Of a stretch of DNA of 64,000 nt, positions 42,294 through 50,838 are shown in pieces. Below the pieces are notes generated by a model. The model ran no database searches and was not told the origin of the DNA. It worked only from the letters and a program-made list of their open reading frames with translations. Each line of letters begins with the position of its first letter. The stretch's first letter is position 1. The DNA comes from Litoreibacter ponti (GTDB taxonomy: Bacteria > Pseudomonadota > Alphaproteobacteria > Rhodobacterales > Rhodobacteraceae), in the NCBI RefSeq assembly GCF_003054285.1, contig NZ_QBKS01000002.1, forward strand, positions 868,001-932,000. Reading direction: 5' to 3'. The translations under genes and the position numbers were made by a program.

Positions 42294-43289
42294 ATGATCG
42301 ATACCCGCTTCTCGCTCGCCCTGTCGCAAGGGGTGATCCCACGGCCCGACGGCGCGATGGCCGTGATCAACCCCGGCGCGGATGTTGACCTATCCTTCGG
42401 CGATGTCTCGCAGATCGTGCAGACCTTCTATCCCACCTGCGCGGCCCTCAAGGCTCGCGCTTTCGAGCCTGCGCCGACCCTGTCCGGCCCCGCCACGGGC
42501 GCTTTGATCTTCGCCCATCGCGCCAAGCAGGCATCGTTCGATCTGATCGCCCGCGCCGTGGAGGCCGTCACCCCGGGCGGCCTTATCGCCATCGAAGGCG
42601 CCAAGACCGACGGGATCGAAAGCATCCTGAAGGCGGCCAAAAAGACCTTTGCGGACGTCGAAACCTACTCGAAAGCCCATGGCAAGCTGATCTGGTTCAC
42701 CCGGCCCGACACCTTGCCGGACCTCGCCGATTGGCACGCCACGCCGCGTACGCTGCCCGGCGGTTTCGTCACAACCCCGGGCGTCTTCTCCGCCGACGGG
42801 ATCGACAAGGGCTCCGCCCTGCTGGCGCAGCACTTGCCGCCGCTGTCGGGCCGGGTCGCGGATCTTGGCGCCGGTTGGGGTTACCTGTCCCGCCAAGTGC
42901 TGACCTCCGACAAAGTCACCGAGCTTGCCATGATCGAAGCCGAGCACACGGCGCTGGAAAACGCCAAGCAAAACATTGCCGATCCCCGGGCGCGCTTTCA
43001 CTGGGACGATGCGACCACCTTTACCGGCGCCCCCTTTCAGGCAGTCGTCTGCAACCCGCCTTTCCACACCGGACGCGCCGCGACCCCGGAGCTGGGCCAG
43101 CGTTTTATCGCCTCCGCCGCCCGGCTGCTGGATGAGCGCGGTCAGCTCTGGATGGTCGCCAACCGCAACCTGCCCTACGAGCAACAGCTGCAGGAGCGCT
43201 TCGTGAAGGTGCAAACCGTCGCCCAAGACAATGGCTTCAAGATCATTCACGCAACGCGCCCGCGTCGCGACACTGGCCCACGCCGCTAA
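42294..43289 (+). CDS. Class I methyltransferase, RsmC-like (16S rRNA m2G)
   Basis: This 331-aa protein has the two-domain form of RsmC. The N-terminal half resembles the catalytic domain without its motifs, while the C-terminal half carries VADLGAGWGYLSRQVL (SAM-binding), an acidic AMIEAEHTAL and the catalytic N-P-P-F motif CNPPFHTGRAA. NPPF with flanking FHxG is the mark of N2-guanine methyltransferases such as RsmC. It starts 22 bases after clpS and may be read with it. Confidence 0.85.
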   Translation: MIDTRFSLALSQGVIPRPDGAMAVINPGADVDLSFGDVSQIVQTFYPTCAALKARAFEPAPTLSGPATGALIFAHRAKQASFDLIARAVEAVTPGGLIAIEGAKTDGIESILKAAKKTFADVETYSKAHGKLIWFTRPDTLPDLADWHATPRTLPGGFVTTPGVFSADGIDKGSALLAQHLPPLSGRVADLGAGWGYLSRQVLTSDKVTELAMIEAEHTALENAKQNIADPRARFHWDDATTFTGAPFQAVVCNPPFHTGRAATPELGQRFIASAARLLDERGQLWMVANRNLPYEQQLQERFVKVQTVAQDNGFKIIHATRPRRDTGPRR

Positions 43290-43329
43290 AACCCCGTAAT
43301 CTGATCGAACCCGAGACCGGAGCCCGCCC

Positions 43330-44136
43330 ATGTCCTTTTCTATCGCCGGCAAGACCGCCATCATCACCGGGGCCGCCAATGGGGTGGGCCTGGCCGTGGC
43401 ACGCCAGTTCATCACCATGGGCGCTAACGTCATGATGGCCGACCGCGACGAGGAGCGCCTGCGCGCCGAGGTCGACGATGCGAGCGACGAAGAGGGCAAC
43501 GCCCGAATTTTTGCCTGCGACCTGCGTGAAAAGCTCAGTCAGGCCAACCTGCTTTCCGCCACACTCGATGCCTTCGATCGGGTGGATATTCTCGTCAACG
43601 GCTCACGGCAGGTCATGTCGACCGACCCGCTCGACACCGAGGATGACACGATCGAGCAGATGCTCGCCCAGAACCTCATGTCCGGGCTGCGGCTGAGCCA
43701 GTTGGTCGCCAAGCGCATGATTAAGCAGGCCGAGGATGACGAGAGCGACGACAACAAGGGCTCTATCGTGAACCTTTCTTCCATTGCCGCGCGCCGGACC
43801 CGGCCCGGCCTGATGGGATACTCCATCGCCTCTGCCGCGCTGGACCAGATGACCCGCACAATGGCCATCGCACTTGCACCGGAGCGCATCCGGGTCAATG
43901 CCGTAGCGTTCGGCTCGGTTATGAGTTCAAGTCTGAAATATGCGCTGAAAGAGACGGACGGCCTGCGTGACGATATTATCGAGCACACACCGCTTTCCCG
44001 CATCGCGTCGGCCAGCGAGGTGGCCGACGCCGTGCAGTTCCTCTGCTCCCCCGGCGCGGGCTTCATCACGGGCGAGATCATCACCGTTGATGGCGGTCGT
44101 GCGCTACTCGATCCGGTCGAAACCGCCGCGCACTGA
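43330..44136 (+). CDS. SDR-family protein with altered catalytic site
   Basis: This 268-aa protein has the SDR fold start TGAANGVG and ends with SPGAGFITGEIITVDGG, typical of 3-oxoacyl-ACP reductase-like members. The NNAG motif is changed to VNGS, and the YxxxK position reads YSIAS (Tyr 164 but Ser 168), so the general-base lysine is absent. It may be a non-catalytic or redirected family member. An acidic insert (EDDESDDNKG) lies near residue 137. It starts 40 bases after the methyltransferase gene. Confidence 0.85.
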   Translation: MSFSIAGKTAIITGAANGVGLAVARQFITMGANVMMADRDEERLRAEVDDASDEEGNARIFACDLREKLSQANLLSATLDAFDRVDILVNGSRQVMSTDPLDTEDDTIEQMLAQNLMSGLRLSQLVAKRMIKQAEDDESDDNKGSIVNLSSIAARRTRPGLMGYSIASAALDQMTRTMAIALAPERIRVNAVAFGSVMSSSLKYALKETDGLRDDIIEHTPLSRIASASEVADAVQFLCSPGAGFITGEIITVDGGRALLDPVETAAH

Positions 44137-44247
44137 CGCGCCGAAGCTACAAGCAATATATGTGGGCCTCTGAGGGCTCACGCCTGCCACGTGCGCCAAG
44201 AATCACGCGCGCTTGGGGGCCAGAGGCCATCCAAGCGCACAATCAGG

Positions 44248-46209
44248 TCACAGCGCGATACGGTAGCGGGCGAAGCCCTCGGGGCCCTCTCCGGCAGGCT
44301 CGATGGTCACACCCTTCACGTCATCAATGTACTTCGTGGCCGCTGGCCCAGTGTCAAACAACACCGACGTCCCCTCTAGAGGTTTGAAGGTCCAGTTCGC
44401 ATCGGCCTTCGGGTCGATAGTCCCCTGCTCCACAATGTAGCGCAAGATCACGTCGCGGTTGGTATCAGGGCCCTCAAACACGACCGTGTCGCCCATCGCA
44501 CCGGGGAAGCTGCCCCCGCCGGAGGCCCGGTAATTGTTCGTGGCGATGATGAACTCCTGATCCAGGTCGAGCGGCGCGCCGTTGTAGGTCAGGTTCACGA
44601 TCCGAGAGGCATCCGGGTTCGCCATCTCGCCCTTGGCGGTGAACTTCGATGGCTGGGACAGGTCAATCTGGTATTCCACCCCGTCGATCACGTCGAAATT
44701 GTAGCTGGGGAAGTCCGGGTTCAGCAGAACCTGATCCCCCGCCCCCGGCTCCACCTGGTTGAACATGCCCGCAGAGCGTTCCAGCCAGTCCTTCACCTGC
44801 GCACCGGTCACGCGAACTGCCCGCACCGTGTTGGGGTAAAGATACAGATCAGCCACGTTCTTGATCGCCACGGCCCCCACGGGAACATCGGTGAAATACT
44901 CCGGCCCACCCCGGCCACCGGCCTTGAAGGGCGCCGCCGCGGACAGGATCGGCAGGCCTTCGTGTTCGGTGCCCAGCAGCTGGTCCTTGATGTACCACAT
45001 CTGGGCGTTGGACACGACCTGCACCGACGGATCATCAGCCACGAGCGCGAAGTAACTGTGGAGCGCCGCGTCGGTCTTGCCCACGGCCCGGCGCACATAG
45101 GCCAGCGTCTCTTCATGCTCCTGCGCGACCGAGGCCAGAACAGCCTCGTCGCTTTCCACCAGTGCGGTGACAGAGCGATCTTCGTTCCGCTTCGAGATCG
45201 GGCGCGCCTCGCTTTCGTGGCTCACGATCTTCCATTCATCGCCGGAGCGTTCCAGCATCAGGTCGATCACGCCCAGATGCGAGCCCCAGAAACCGCCCAT
45301 GGCGGCGGGCTTGCCGTGGATCGTGCCCGCGGCGTGGTCGACGCCCGCGAAGCCCTCGTATTTCGGCCCCGGGAACACCAGATGGCTGTGTCCGGTCAGG
45401 ATCGCATCGATCCCGTCGACCATCGCCAGCGGCACGGACGCGTTCTCCATCCCATCGACCTCATCCGCCGCGCCGATGCCGGAATGCGACAGCGCGATGA
45501 TGATATCCGCGCCCTGCTCTTTCATTACCGGCACATGAGCGCGCGCGGCCTCCAGAATGTCGCGCGCCTGCACGTTGCCCTCCAGATGCTTGCGGTCCCA
45601 GTTCATGATCTGGGGCGGCACGAAGCCGATCAGACCGACCTTGATCGGGTGCGTCTCACCCGCGCCATCCGTCACCGTCCGGTCGAGGATCACAAAAGGC
45701 GGCAACAGCGTCTGGTCCTTGGTCGGATCGCCTCCCATTTCCTTGACGACATTGGCCGAGACGATGGGGAACTGCGCCCCCGCCAGCGACTTGGTCAGGA
45801 ACTCCAGCCCATAGTTGAATTCGTGATTGCCCAGCGTCGAGGCGTCGAAGCCCACGGTGTTCATCGCCTCGATCACCGGGTGCATGTCGCCATCCTTCAT
45901 GCCGCGCTCGTAGGCGATGTAGTCGCCCATCGGGTTGCCTTGCAGGAAGTCGCCATTGTCGAGCAGCATCGAATTGGTGGCCTCTGCCCGGATCTCCCCG
46001 ATGATCGACGCCGTGCGCGCGAGGCCCACCGTGTCGCGGGGCTTATCGGCGTAGTAGTCGTACGGGTAGACGTGAACGTGCAGGTCGGTCGTCTCCATGA
46101 TCCGCAGATGCGCCTGATTGGCGGCGGCGTGCACCGAGAACGGATGGACTGCCACCAAGGCGGCCGATCCGGCCAAGAAGCTGCGACGGTTCAGATGTGG
46201 AAATGTCAT
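44248..46209 (-). CDS. cpdB: Bifunctional 2',3'-cyclic-nucleotide 2'-phosphodiesterase/3'-nucleotidase
   Basis: This 653-aa periplasmic enzyme salvages nucleosides and phosphate from 2',3'-cyclic nucleotides and 3'-nucleotides. A Tat signal is visible: NRRSFLAGSAALVAVHPFSV. The metallophosphoesterase domain has ETTDLHVHVYPYDY, LDNGDFLQGNPMGDYI, LGNHEFNYGLEF and GHSHLVFPGP. The 5'-nucleotidase C-terminal domain follows, with TNNYRASGGGSFPG. Length matches the family. Tat export implies folding with metal in the cytoplasm, unlike E. coli CpdB, which uses Sec. Confidence 0.93.
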   Translation of the reverse strand: MTFPHLNRRSFLAGSAALVAVHPFSVHAAANQAHLRIMETTDLHVHVYPYDYYADKPRDTVGLARTASIIGEIRAEATNSMLLDNGDFLQGNPMGDYIAYERGMKDGDMHPVIEAMNTVGFDASTLGNHEFNYGLEFLTKSLAGAQFPIVSANVVKEMGGDPTKDQTLLPPFVILDRTVTDGAGETHPIKVGLIGFVPPQIMNWDRKHLEGNVQARDILEAARAHVPVMKEQGADIIIALSHSGIGAADEVDGMENASVPLAMVDGIDAILTGHSHLVFPGPKYEGFAGVDHAAGTIHGKPAAMGGFWGSHLGVIDLMLERSGDEWKIVSHESEARPISKRNEDRSVTALVESDEAVLASVAQEHEETLAYVRRAVGKTDAALHSYFALVADDPSVQVVSNAQMWYIKDQLLGTEHEGLPILSAAAPFKAGGRGGPEYFTDVPVGAVAIKNVADLYLYPNTVRAVRVTGAQVKDWLERSAGMFNQVEPGAGDQVLLNPDFPSYNFDVIDGVEYQIDLSQPSKFTAKGEMANPDASRIVNLTYNGAPLDLDQEFIIATNNYRASGGGSFPGAMGDTVVFEGPDTNRDVILRYIVEQGTIDPKADANWTFKPLEGTSVLFDTGPAATKYIDDVKGVTIEPAGEGPEGFARYRIAL

Positions 46210-46416
46210 GGTATAGTCCCCCGGAATGAATGGATCTGCCTACAGTTGGCGGCATGGAGCGCGAGAATCACAACACTATTCTGCCACAGGTACGGATTTT
46301 GCGCCCTTTTTTGCCGGAGCCTGATCGGCGGATAGTCACTTCAGGTCGAAATTCCAGTGTTGCAGACACCGGACCTCTGCGGCAGTAGGTGCGCGTGTAA
46401 CGAAAAGGTGAGTCCC

Positions 46417-47418
46417 ATGTCCGACCCCGCCTCGCGTCTCGAAGGAAAGCATGCCCTTGCCATGAAGGTCTCTGGCCTCGGCACGGGCACCGTCGACTAC
46501 CTTGGCGACACGATCACGCTCGATGCACGCGCGGCGGAGATTTTCGATCTGGCCGCCAACACGCCACTGTCGCGAGACGCGCTCCATGACCGCATCCATC
46601 CCGAGGACCGCCCCGACATCGACCACCGGGTCGACCAGCTTCTGCACCCTGATTACGAGGATGTCATCGACGTCCAGCATCGTATCATCACAAACGATGG
46701 CGAGGTGCGTTGGGTCAATGCCCGCAAGCAGGTCGAGTTCGCCACGCCGGACAAGGGTGGCACCCCGGTTCCGGTCTCCGGCCTCGTCGCGATCATGGAC
46801 ATCACCCAGCACAAGCGCGATCAGGAGCAGATCGAATACCTGCTGCGCGAGCTGAACCATCGCTCCAAGAACATGCTAACCGTTGTGCAGGGCCTTGCGC
46901 GACAGACGTTCAATTCCGGCCCACCAGAGACGTTTCAGGACAGGTTCTCCAGACGTATCGACGGGCTTGTCTGCAACGCTGACGCGCTGGTGCGCACCAC
47001 GTGGAGCCACGCGAATCTCGACGATCTTGCCCGCGCGCATCTGCGGGCCTTTACGGATTTCTCCGATGACCGTGTCACTCTCGATGGTCCCCCGGTCCGG
47101 CTTCGCCCGGATGCGGCCCAAGCCATCGGAATGGCTTTGCACGAGCTGTCCACCAATGCGGTGAAATACGGCGCGCTGTCCAATGACACCGGCACCATCC
47201 GCCTGACCTGGCAGGCCCCGTACGGGGGCGACGACCAGATCGAGCTGGTTTGGGAGGAAAGTGGCGGGCCGCCGGTCACGGCCCCGACCCGCAACGGCTT
47301 CGGGCAGACGGTCATGACCGACATGGTCGCGGCCACCGTCGATGGCACGGTGGAGATGGATTACCCCGAGACGGGCCTCATCTGGCGCCTGCGCATGCCC
47401 GATAGCAGTCTTAAGTAA
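46417..47418 (+). CDS. PAS-domain sensor histidine kinase, HisKA_2/HWE type
   Basis: This 333-aa soluble kinase has a PAS domain (about 15-135, with EIFDLAANTP and HPEDRPDIDHRVDQLL) followed by the HisKA_2 box LLRELNHRSKNMLTVVQGL with His 148. The ATPase domain shows ALHELSTNAVKYGALS and WEESGGPPV, the HWE-type W-E motif. Such kinases often act in the general stress response or light sensing of alphaproteobacteria. No PhyR, NepR or response regulator is next to it. The PAS domain lacks an obvious LOV cysteine motif. Confidence 0.88.
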   Translation: MSDPASRLEGKHALAMKVSGLGTGTVDYLGDTITLDARAAEIFDLAANTPLSRDALHDRIHPEDRPDIDHRVDQLLHPDYEDVIDVQHRIITNDGEVRWVNARKQVEFATPDKGGTPVPVSGLVAIMDITQHKRDQEQIEYLLRELNHRSKNMLTVVQGLARQTFNSGPPETFQDRFSRRIDGLVCNADALVRTTWSHANLDDLARAHLRAFTDFSDDRVTLDGPPVRLRPDAAQAIGMALHELSTNAVKYGALSNDTGTIRLTWQAPYGGDDQIELVWEESGGPPVTAPTRNGFGQTVMTDMVAATVDGTVEMDYPETGLIWRLRMPDSSLK

Positions 47419-47425
47419 CAAAAAA

Positions 47426-47449
47426 CGCCGCGCTCCAAAGGGCACGGCG
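47426..47449. terminator. Terminator between the HWE kinase gene and trcR
   Basis: CGCCGCGCTC and GGGCACGGCG pair with one mismatch and one wobble around a CAAA loop. A-runs on the left (47419-47425) and TTTG on the right let it serve both converging transcripts. Confidence 0.7.
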
Positions 47450-47478
47450 CTTTGTAAAAAGGCTCGTCGAAAAGACGC

Positions 47479-48246
47479 TTACTTTTCGTCCTCATCGGCG
47501 CTCGGCGCGTCAGGCAGGTTGAACAGGCTGTCGGCGTCGACCAGCAGTTCTTCCTCGTCGTCTTCATCGGCATTGCTGTCGTCGTTGCCGGTCAGGCTAA
47601 ACGTCTCAAGGCCCGAGATCGCGGTCGGCAGCGCCGGCTCCGCCTCTGGCTCCACGCCCAGCGACTGCTCGGTCGAGACAAGCTTGCGGCGCTCCTCGTC
47701 AGACATGACCTCGCCATCCTTGGCCTTCTTGGCGTTGGCCTTCTGCACGGCAGCGTCGAGCTCGGACTGTTTACACAGGCCCAACGCGACGGGGTCGATC
47801 GGCTGGATGTTCTGGATGTTCCAGTGGGTGCGTTCGCGGATCGCATTGATCGTGGGCTTCGTGGTGCCCACCAGCTTGGAGATCTGGCCGTCGCTGAGTT
47901 CAGGGTGGAATTTTACCAGCCACAGGATAGAGGCCGGGCGGTCCTGACGCTTGGACAGCGGCGTGTAGCGCGGGCCACGGCGGACCTGCTCGCCTTCGGC
48001 AGCGGCGTTGTACTTCAGCTTAAGGCGGTACTTGCGGTCCTTCTCGGCCCGGTCGATTTCGTCCTGGGTGAGCTGGTTGTTGGCGATCGGGTCAAAGCCC
48101 TTCACACCCGCAGCCACGTCGCCATCGGCGATGCCCTGAACCTCCAGCTCATGCAGGCCGCAAAAATCGGCGATCTGCGGGAAGGTAAGTGTGGTGTTGT
48201 CCACCAGCCAAACGGCAGTGGCTTTGGCCATAATCGGTAGCGCCAT
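47479..48246 (-). CDS. trcR: Cell cycle transcriptional regulator TrcR (DUF1013)
   Basis: This 255-aa protein is an alphaproteobacterial family known as TrcR/DUF1013. The start MALPIMAKATAVWLVDNTTL and the following FADFCGLHELEVQGIADGD-like block (here IADFCGLHELEVQGIADGD) are diagnostic. A second helix-turn-helix-like part is ILWLVKFHPELSDGQISKLV with GTTKPTINAIRER. The C-terminal third is acidic and low in complexity. It is probably a DNA-binding regulator tied to the cell cycle. AAAGGAGA precedes the ATG. Confidence 0.92.
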   Translation of the reverse strand: MALPIMAKATAVWLVDNTTLTFPQIADFCGLHELEVQGIADGDVAAGVKGFDPIANNQLTQDEIDRAEKDRKYRLKLKYNAAAEGEQVRRGPRYTPLSKRQDRPASILWLVKFHPELSDGQISKLVGTTKPTINAIRERTHWNIQNIQPIDPVALGLCKQSELDAAVQKANAKKAKDGEVMSDEERRKLVSTEQSLGVEPEAEPALPTAISGLETFSLTGNDDSNADEDDEEELLVDADSLFNLPDAPSADEDEK

Positions 48247-48383
48247 GGGTCGTCTCCTTTAACGTCTCGTCAGACATATCTTTCCCGTCACCCGGCTTAG
48301 GGGCTGTCCCGGTTGGAACAAGTTCGTGGTGTTGGGGAACTTGCAGGGTATATAGGGACGGATTGCGCGAAGGGGAAGAGAAA

Positions 48384-49016
48384 ATGCGAAGGTTGCTTGT
48401 CGCACTTTGCATGCTGGTGGCGCCCGCATGGGCGGATGGCGAGCGGGCCGGAAACTTCGACTATTACGTGCTCGCCCTCAGCTGGTCGCCGACATGGTGC
48501 GCGATCGAAGGCGATGCGCGCGGGTCGGACCAATGCGATGAACGCCATGACTACGGCTGGACGCTGCACGGGCTGTGGCCACAAAACGAGCGCGGCTGGC
48601 CGTCCTATTGCCGCACGTCCGAGCGCGACGCCCCGCGCGGTCTGACCCGCTCGATGACCGATATCATGGGGTCGGGCGGGCTGGCGTGGCATCAATGGAA
48701 GAAACACGGCCGATGCTCCGGCCTGTCGGCGGAGGACTACTTCGCAGCCTCAAGGCGCGCTTACGCCGCCGTGACGCGCCCGGAGGTCTTTCGCAAGCTG
48801 AAAGATCCAGTGAAATTACCCGCGAAGGTCGTGGAAGAGGCGTTCCTGAAGGAAAACTCGGACCTTTCGGCAGATATGCTGACCGTGACCTGTCGCGACC
48901 GCCGCATCCAGGAGGTGCGCATCTGCCTGACGAAAGAGCTAGTGCCGCGGCGTTGCGGCGCGGACGTCATCCGCGACTGCACGATGACCGATGCCTTGCT
49001 CGACCCGGTGAGGTAG
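48384..49016 (+). CDS. Ribonuclease T2 family protein
   Basis: This 210-aa secreted protein has a signal peptide ending near PAWA|DGERA. The two T2 active-site motifs are HGLWPQN (His 62) and WHQWKKHGRC (His 103, His 108). The glutamate normally second in the latter motif (H-E-W) is Gln 104 here. Four to six cysteines would form the fold's disulfides. It would degrade RNA in the periplasm or outside the cell. ATG 48384 has GGGGAAGAG upstream. Confidence 0.88.
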   Translation: MRRLLVALCMLVAPAWADGERAGNFDYYVLALSWSPTWCAIEGDARGSDQCDERHDYGWTLHGLWPQNERGWPSYCRTSERDAPRGLTRSMTDIMGSGGLAWHQWKKHGRCSGLSAEDYFAASRRAYAAVTRPEVFRKLKDPVKLPAKVVEEAFLKENSDLSADMLTVTCRDRRIQEVRICLTKELVPRRCGADVIRDCTMTDALLDPVR

Positions 49017-49019
49017 CGC

Positions 49020-49886
49020 TCAAGGCGCATCGGCGTGAGAGGACTGAAACGGATCCCGGAGATGCCTGAGGCGATATTGGCGCGGCGTCGTCCCGTATTG
49101 TCGACGGAACAACCGGTAGAAATAGCTGTTATTGCCGAAGCCGCAGGTCTCGACCACGTCGTCGATGGAGCGCTCGTCGCTGCGCAGCATGTGGGCTGCG
49201 AACTCGATGCGAATCTGGTTGATATATTCCGACGGCGACAGGCCGGTGATCGACTTGCAGGTGCGGCAGACATGTTCGTGGCTGCGCCCGGCCGCGGCGA
49301 TGAAGCCCGCGGTGCCCTTGCTGAAGACCTCTTGCGACTGCGCCGCGCTGCAGGCTTCGGCAAACCAGCGTGGGTGGCGGTTGCTGACGCCGCTTGATGC
49401 GTCGGCGACGCGGTTGGTCAGCACCAGCAAGAATTCCTCGATCCGCGCGAGTGAGCGATGCGCCGTTTGCAACTGCTGCGCCACGTTGATCGCGCGCGCG
49501 AACCGCGCGGGACCCAAGCGGTGCATATCCGGCAGGGCAGAGGTGGCGTCAAAGAACTTCCCTGAAAGCACGTCACTATAGCGCTGTGTCAGGTGCTCTG
49601 CGGTTTCCCGGCGAAACATCACGTTTATGATCTGGCAGCCCTTCGCCCTGTCCGCGCGGAAGGCATGCACATCGGTGGGGCGCACAAAGGCCAGATGCCC
49701 GGGCTCAAGCACCTGAGTCTCGCCATTGATCCAATGCAGCGTCTCGCCGCTTTCGATCAGGAACACCTCGAAAAAATCATGGTCATGGGCCGCGTCGGGA
49801 AAGCGCGCGGCAAGGCGTTTTCGCGCGAAGTGAAAGGCCTCGTCCGGCCGGATGTAGTTGCCGATCTGGAAGGTCGTCTTCTTCAT
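49020..49886 (-). CDS. AraC-family transcriptional regulator
   Basis: This 288-aa regulator has an N-terminal cupin (HDHDFFEVFLIESGETLHWI) that would sense a sugar, and a C-terminal double helix-turn-helix (HEHVCRTCKSITGLSPSEYI onward to FYRLFRRQYGTTPRQYR). The architecture is that of RhaS/ChbR-type activators. It is divergent from the dioxygenase-P450-mannosidase operon and is its probable regulator. It ends 3 bases from the convergent RNase T2 gene. Confidence 0.92.
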   Translation of the reverse strand: MKKTTFQIGNYIRPDEAFHFARKRLAARFPDAAHDHDFFEVFLIESGETLHWINGETQVLEPGHLAFVRPTDVHAFRADRAKGCQIINVMFRRETAEHLTQRYSDVLSGKFFDATSALPDMHRLGPARFARAINVAQQLQTAHRSLARIEEFLLVLTNRVADASSGVSNRHPRWFAEACSAAQSQEVFSKGTAGFIAAAGRSHEHVCRTCKSITGLSPSEYINQIRIEFAAHMLRSDERSIDDVVETCGFGNNSYFYRLFRRQYGTTPRQYRLRHLRDPFQSSHADAP

Positions 49887-49903
49887 GCGACAACATTAGC
49901 AAA

Positions 49904-49965
49904 CAAAATTGCGACCTAGGGAGCCGAAAATCAAAATAGTGCAGAAAAAAGTCAAACTACGTTGC
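49904..49965. promoter_or_regulatory. Candidate AraC-type direct repeats before the dioxygenase operon
   Basis: CAAAATTGCGA (49904-49914), CAAAATAGTGCA (49932-49943) and CAAACTACGTTG (about 49953-49964) resemble repeated half-sites in the divergent region. AraC-family activators usually bind direct repeats of about this size. The similarity is modest and the spacing uneven (28 and 21 bases). Confidence 0.3.
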
Positions 49966-50013
49966 TGACAAAAGGGGCCGCAAGGCGGATCGTGGTCATG
50001 AGGGGGGACTTCG

Positions 50014-50838
50014 ATGTTGGACATTGTTCCGAATCTGAGCTTTCAACCGGTTGACCCGGAGAAAGCAAAAGTTCTGTCAGCCGCAGATATTGCCCACTAC
50101 AATTCCAAGGGCTTCGTGCAGCCTTTCAACATCTTCGGCGTCGCCGAGATCACGGAGATCCGCCGCTATATCGACGGCCTGATGCAGGACATGGGCCCCG
50201 ACGGCGCCTACGGCATCAACTGCTACCAAGCGCGACTTTCGGGCCTGTGGGATATCGCCACCGACAGCCGGATTGTCGATCTGGTGCAGGACATCATCGG
50301 CCCCGATGTGCTGTGCTGGGCAACCGCGATCCTGTCGAAGAAAGCCCATGACCCGAAGGCAGTACCTTGGCATCAGGACGCGTCTTTCTGGGCCCTGAGC
50401 CCGGCGCGCACCGTGACGGTCTGGCTCGCCATCGACGACGCCGATGCCGAGAACTCCGCGATGCGCTTCATCCCCGGGACCCACGACAAGGGCGCGATGA
50501 AGGTGCAGGCCACCGGCGTGAACGCGGTGTTCCACAAGGAAACCGCCAATGTAGAAATGTTAGGCGCGCCGTTCACAAACAGCCTGAAGGCGGGGCAGAT
50601 CTCGCTGCACGCGGATATGCTGGTGCACGGCTCCATGCCCAACACGAGCGACCGACGGCGATGCGGGTTGACCCTGCGCTACTGTCCGCCAAGCGTCGAG
50701 ATCACCGACCCGGCCTGGGCCAAGGGGGTAGAAGCGATCCTGTGCCGCGGCGCGGCGGGCAAGTGGCGGACCCATCCGCGCCCCGACAACAATGACATCA
50801 CGCAAACCTTAAGCCCGCATGTCGTGGGGAACAACTGA
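50014..50838 (+). CDS. Phytanoyl-CoA dioxygenase (PhyH) family protein
   Basis: This 274-aa Fe(II)/2-oxoglutarate-dependent oxygenase has the metal triad His 120 and Asp 122 (WHQDASFW) with His 205 in HGSMPNTSD, and arginines in DRRRCGLTLRY to hold 2-oxoglutarate. FIPGTHDKG is also typical. PhyH enzymes hydroxylate diverse small molecules; the name does not imply phytanic acid. It is first in an operon with a sugar-type importer, a P450 and an alpha-mannosidase. A role in oxidising a modified sugar or its aglycone is inferred. GGGGGGA precedes the ATG. Confidence 0.9.
   Translation: MLDIVPNLSFQPVDPEKAKVLSAADIAHYNSKGFVQPFNIFGVAEITEIRRYIDGLMQDMGPDGAYGINCYQARLSGLWDIATDSRIVDLVQDIIGPDVLCWATAILSKKAHDPKAVPWHQDASFWALSPARTVTVWLAIDDADAENSAMRFIPGTHDKGAMKVQATGVNAVFHKETANVEMLGAPFTNSLKAGQISLHADMLVHGSMPNTSDRRRCGLTLRYCPPSVEITDPAWAKGVEAILCRGAAGKWRTHPRPDNNDITQTLSPHVVGNN

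Noticed and set aside
44162..44181. Hairpin between the SDR gene and cpdB as a terminator
   Set aside because: The stem contains two wobble pairs, has a two-base loop and no U-run on either side, so support is too weak.
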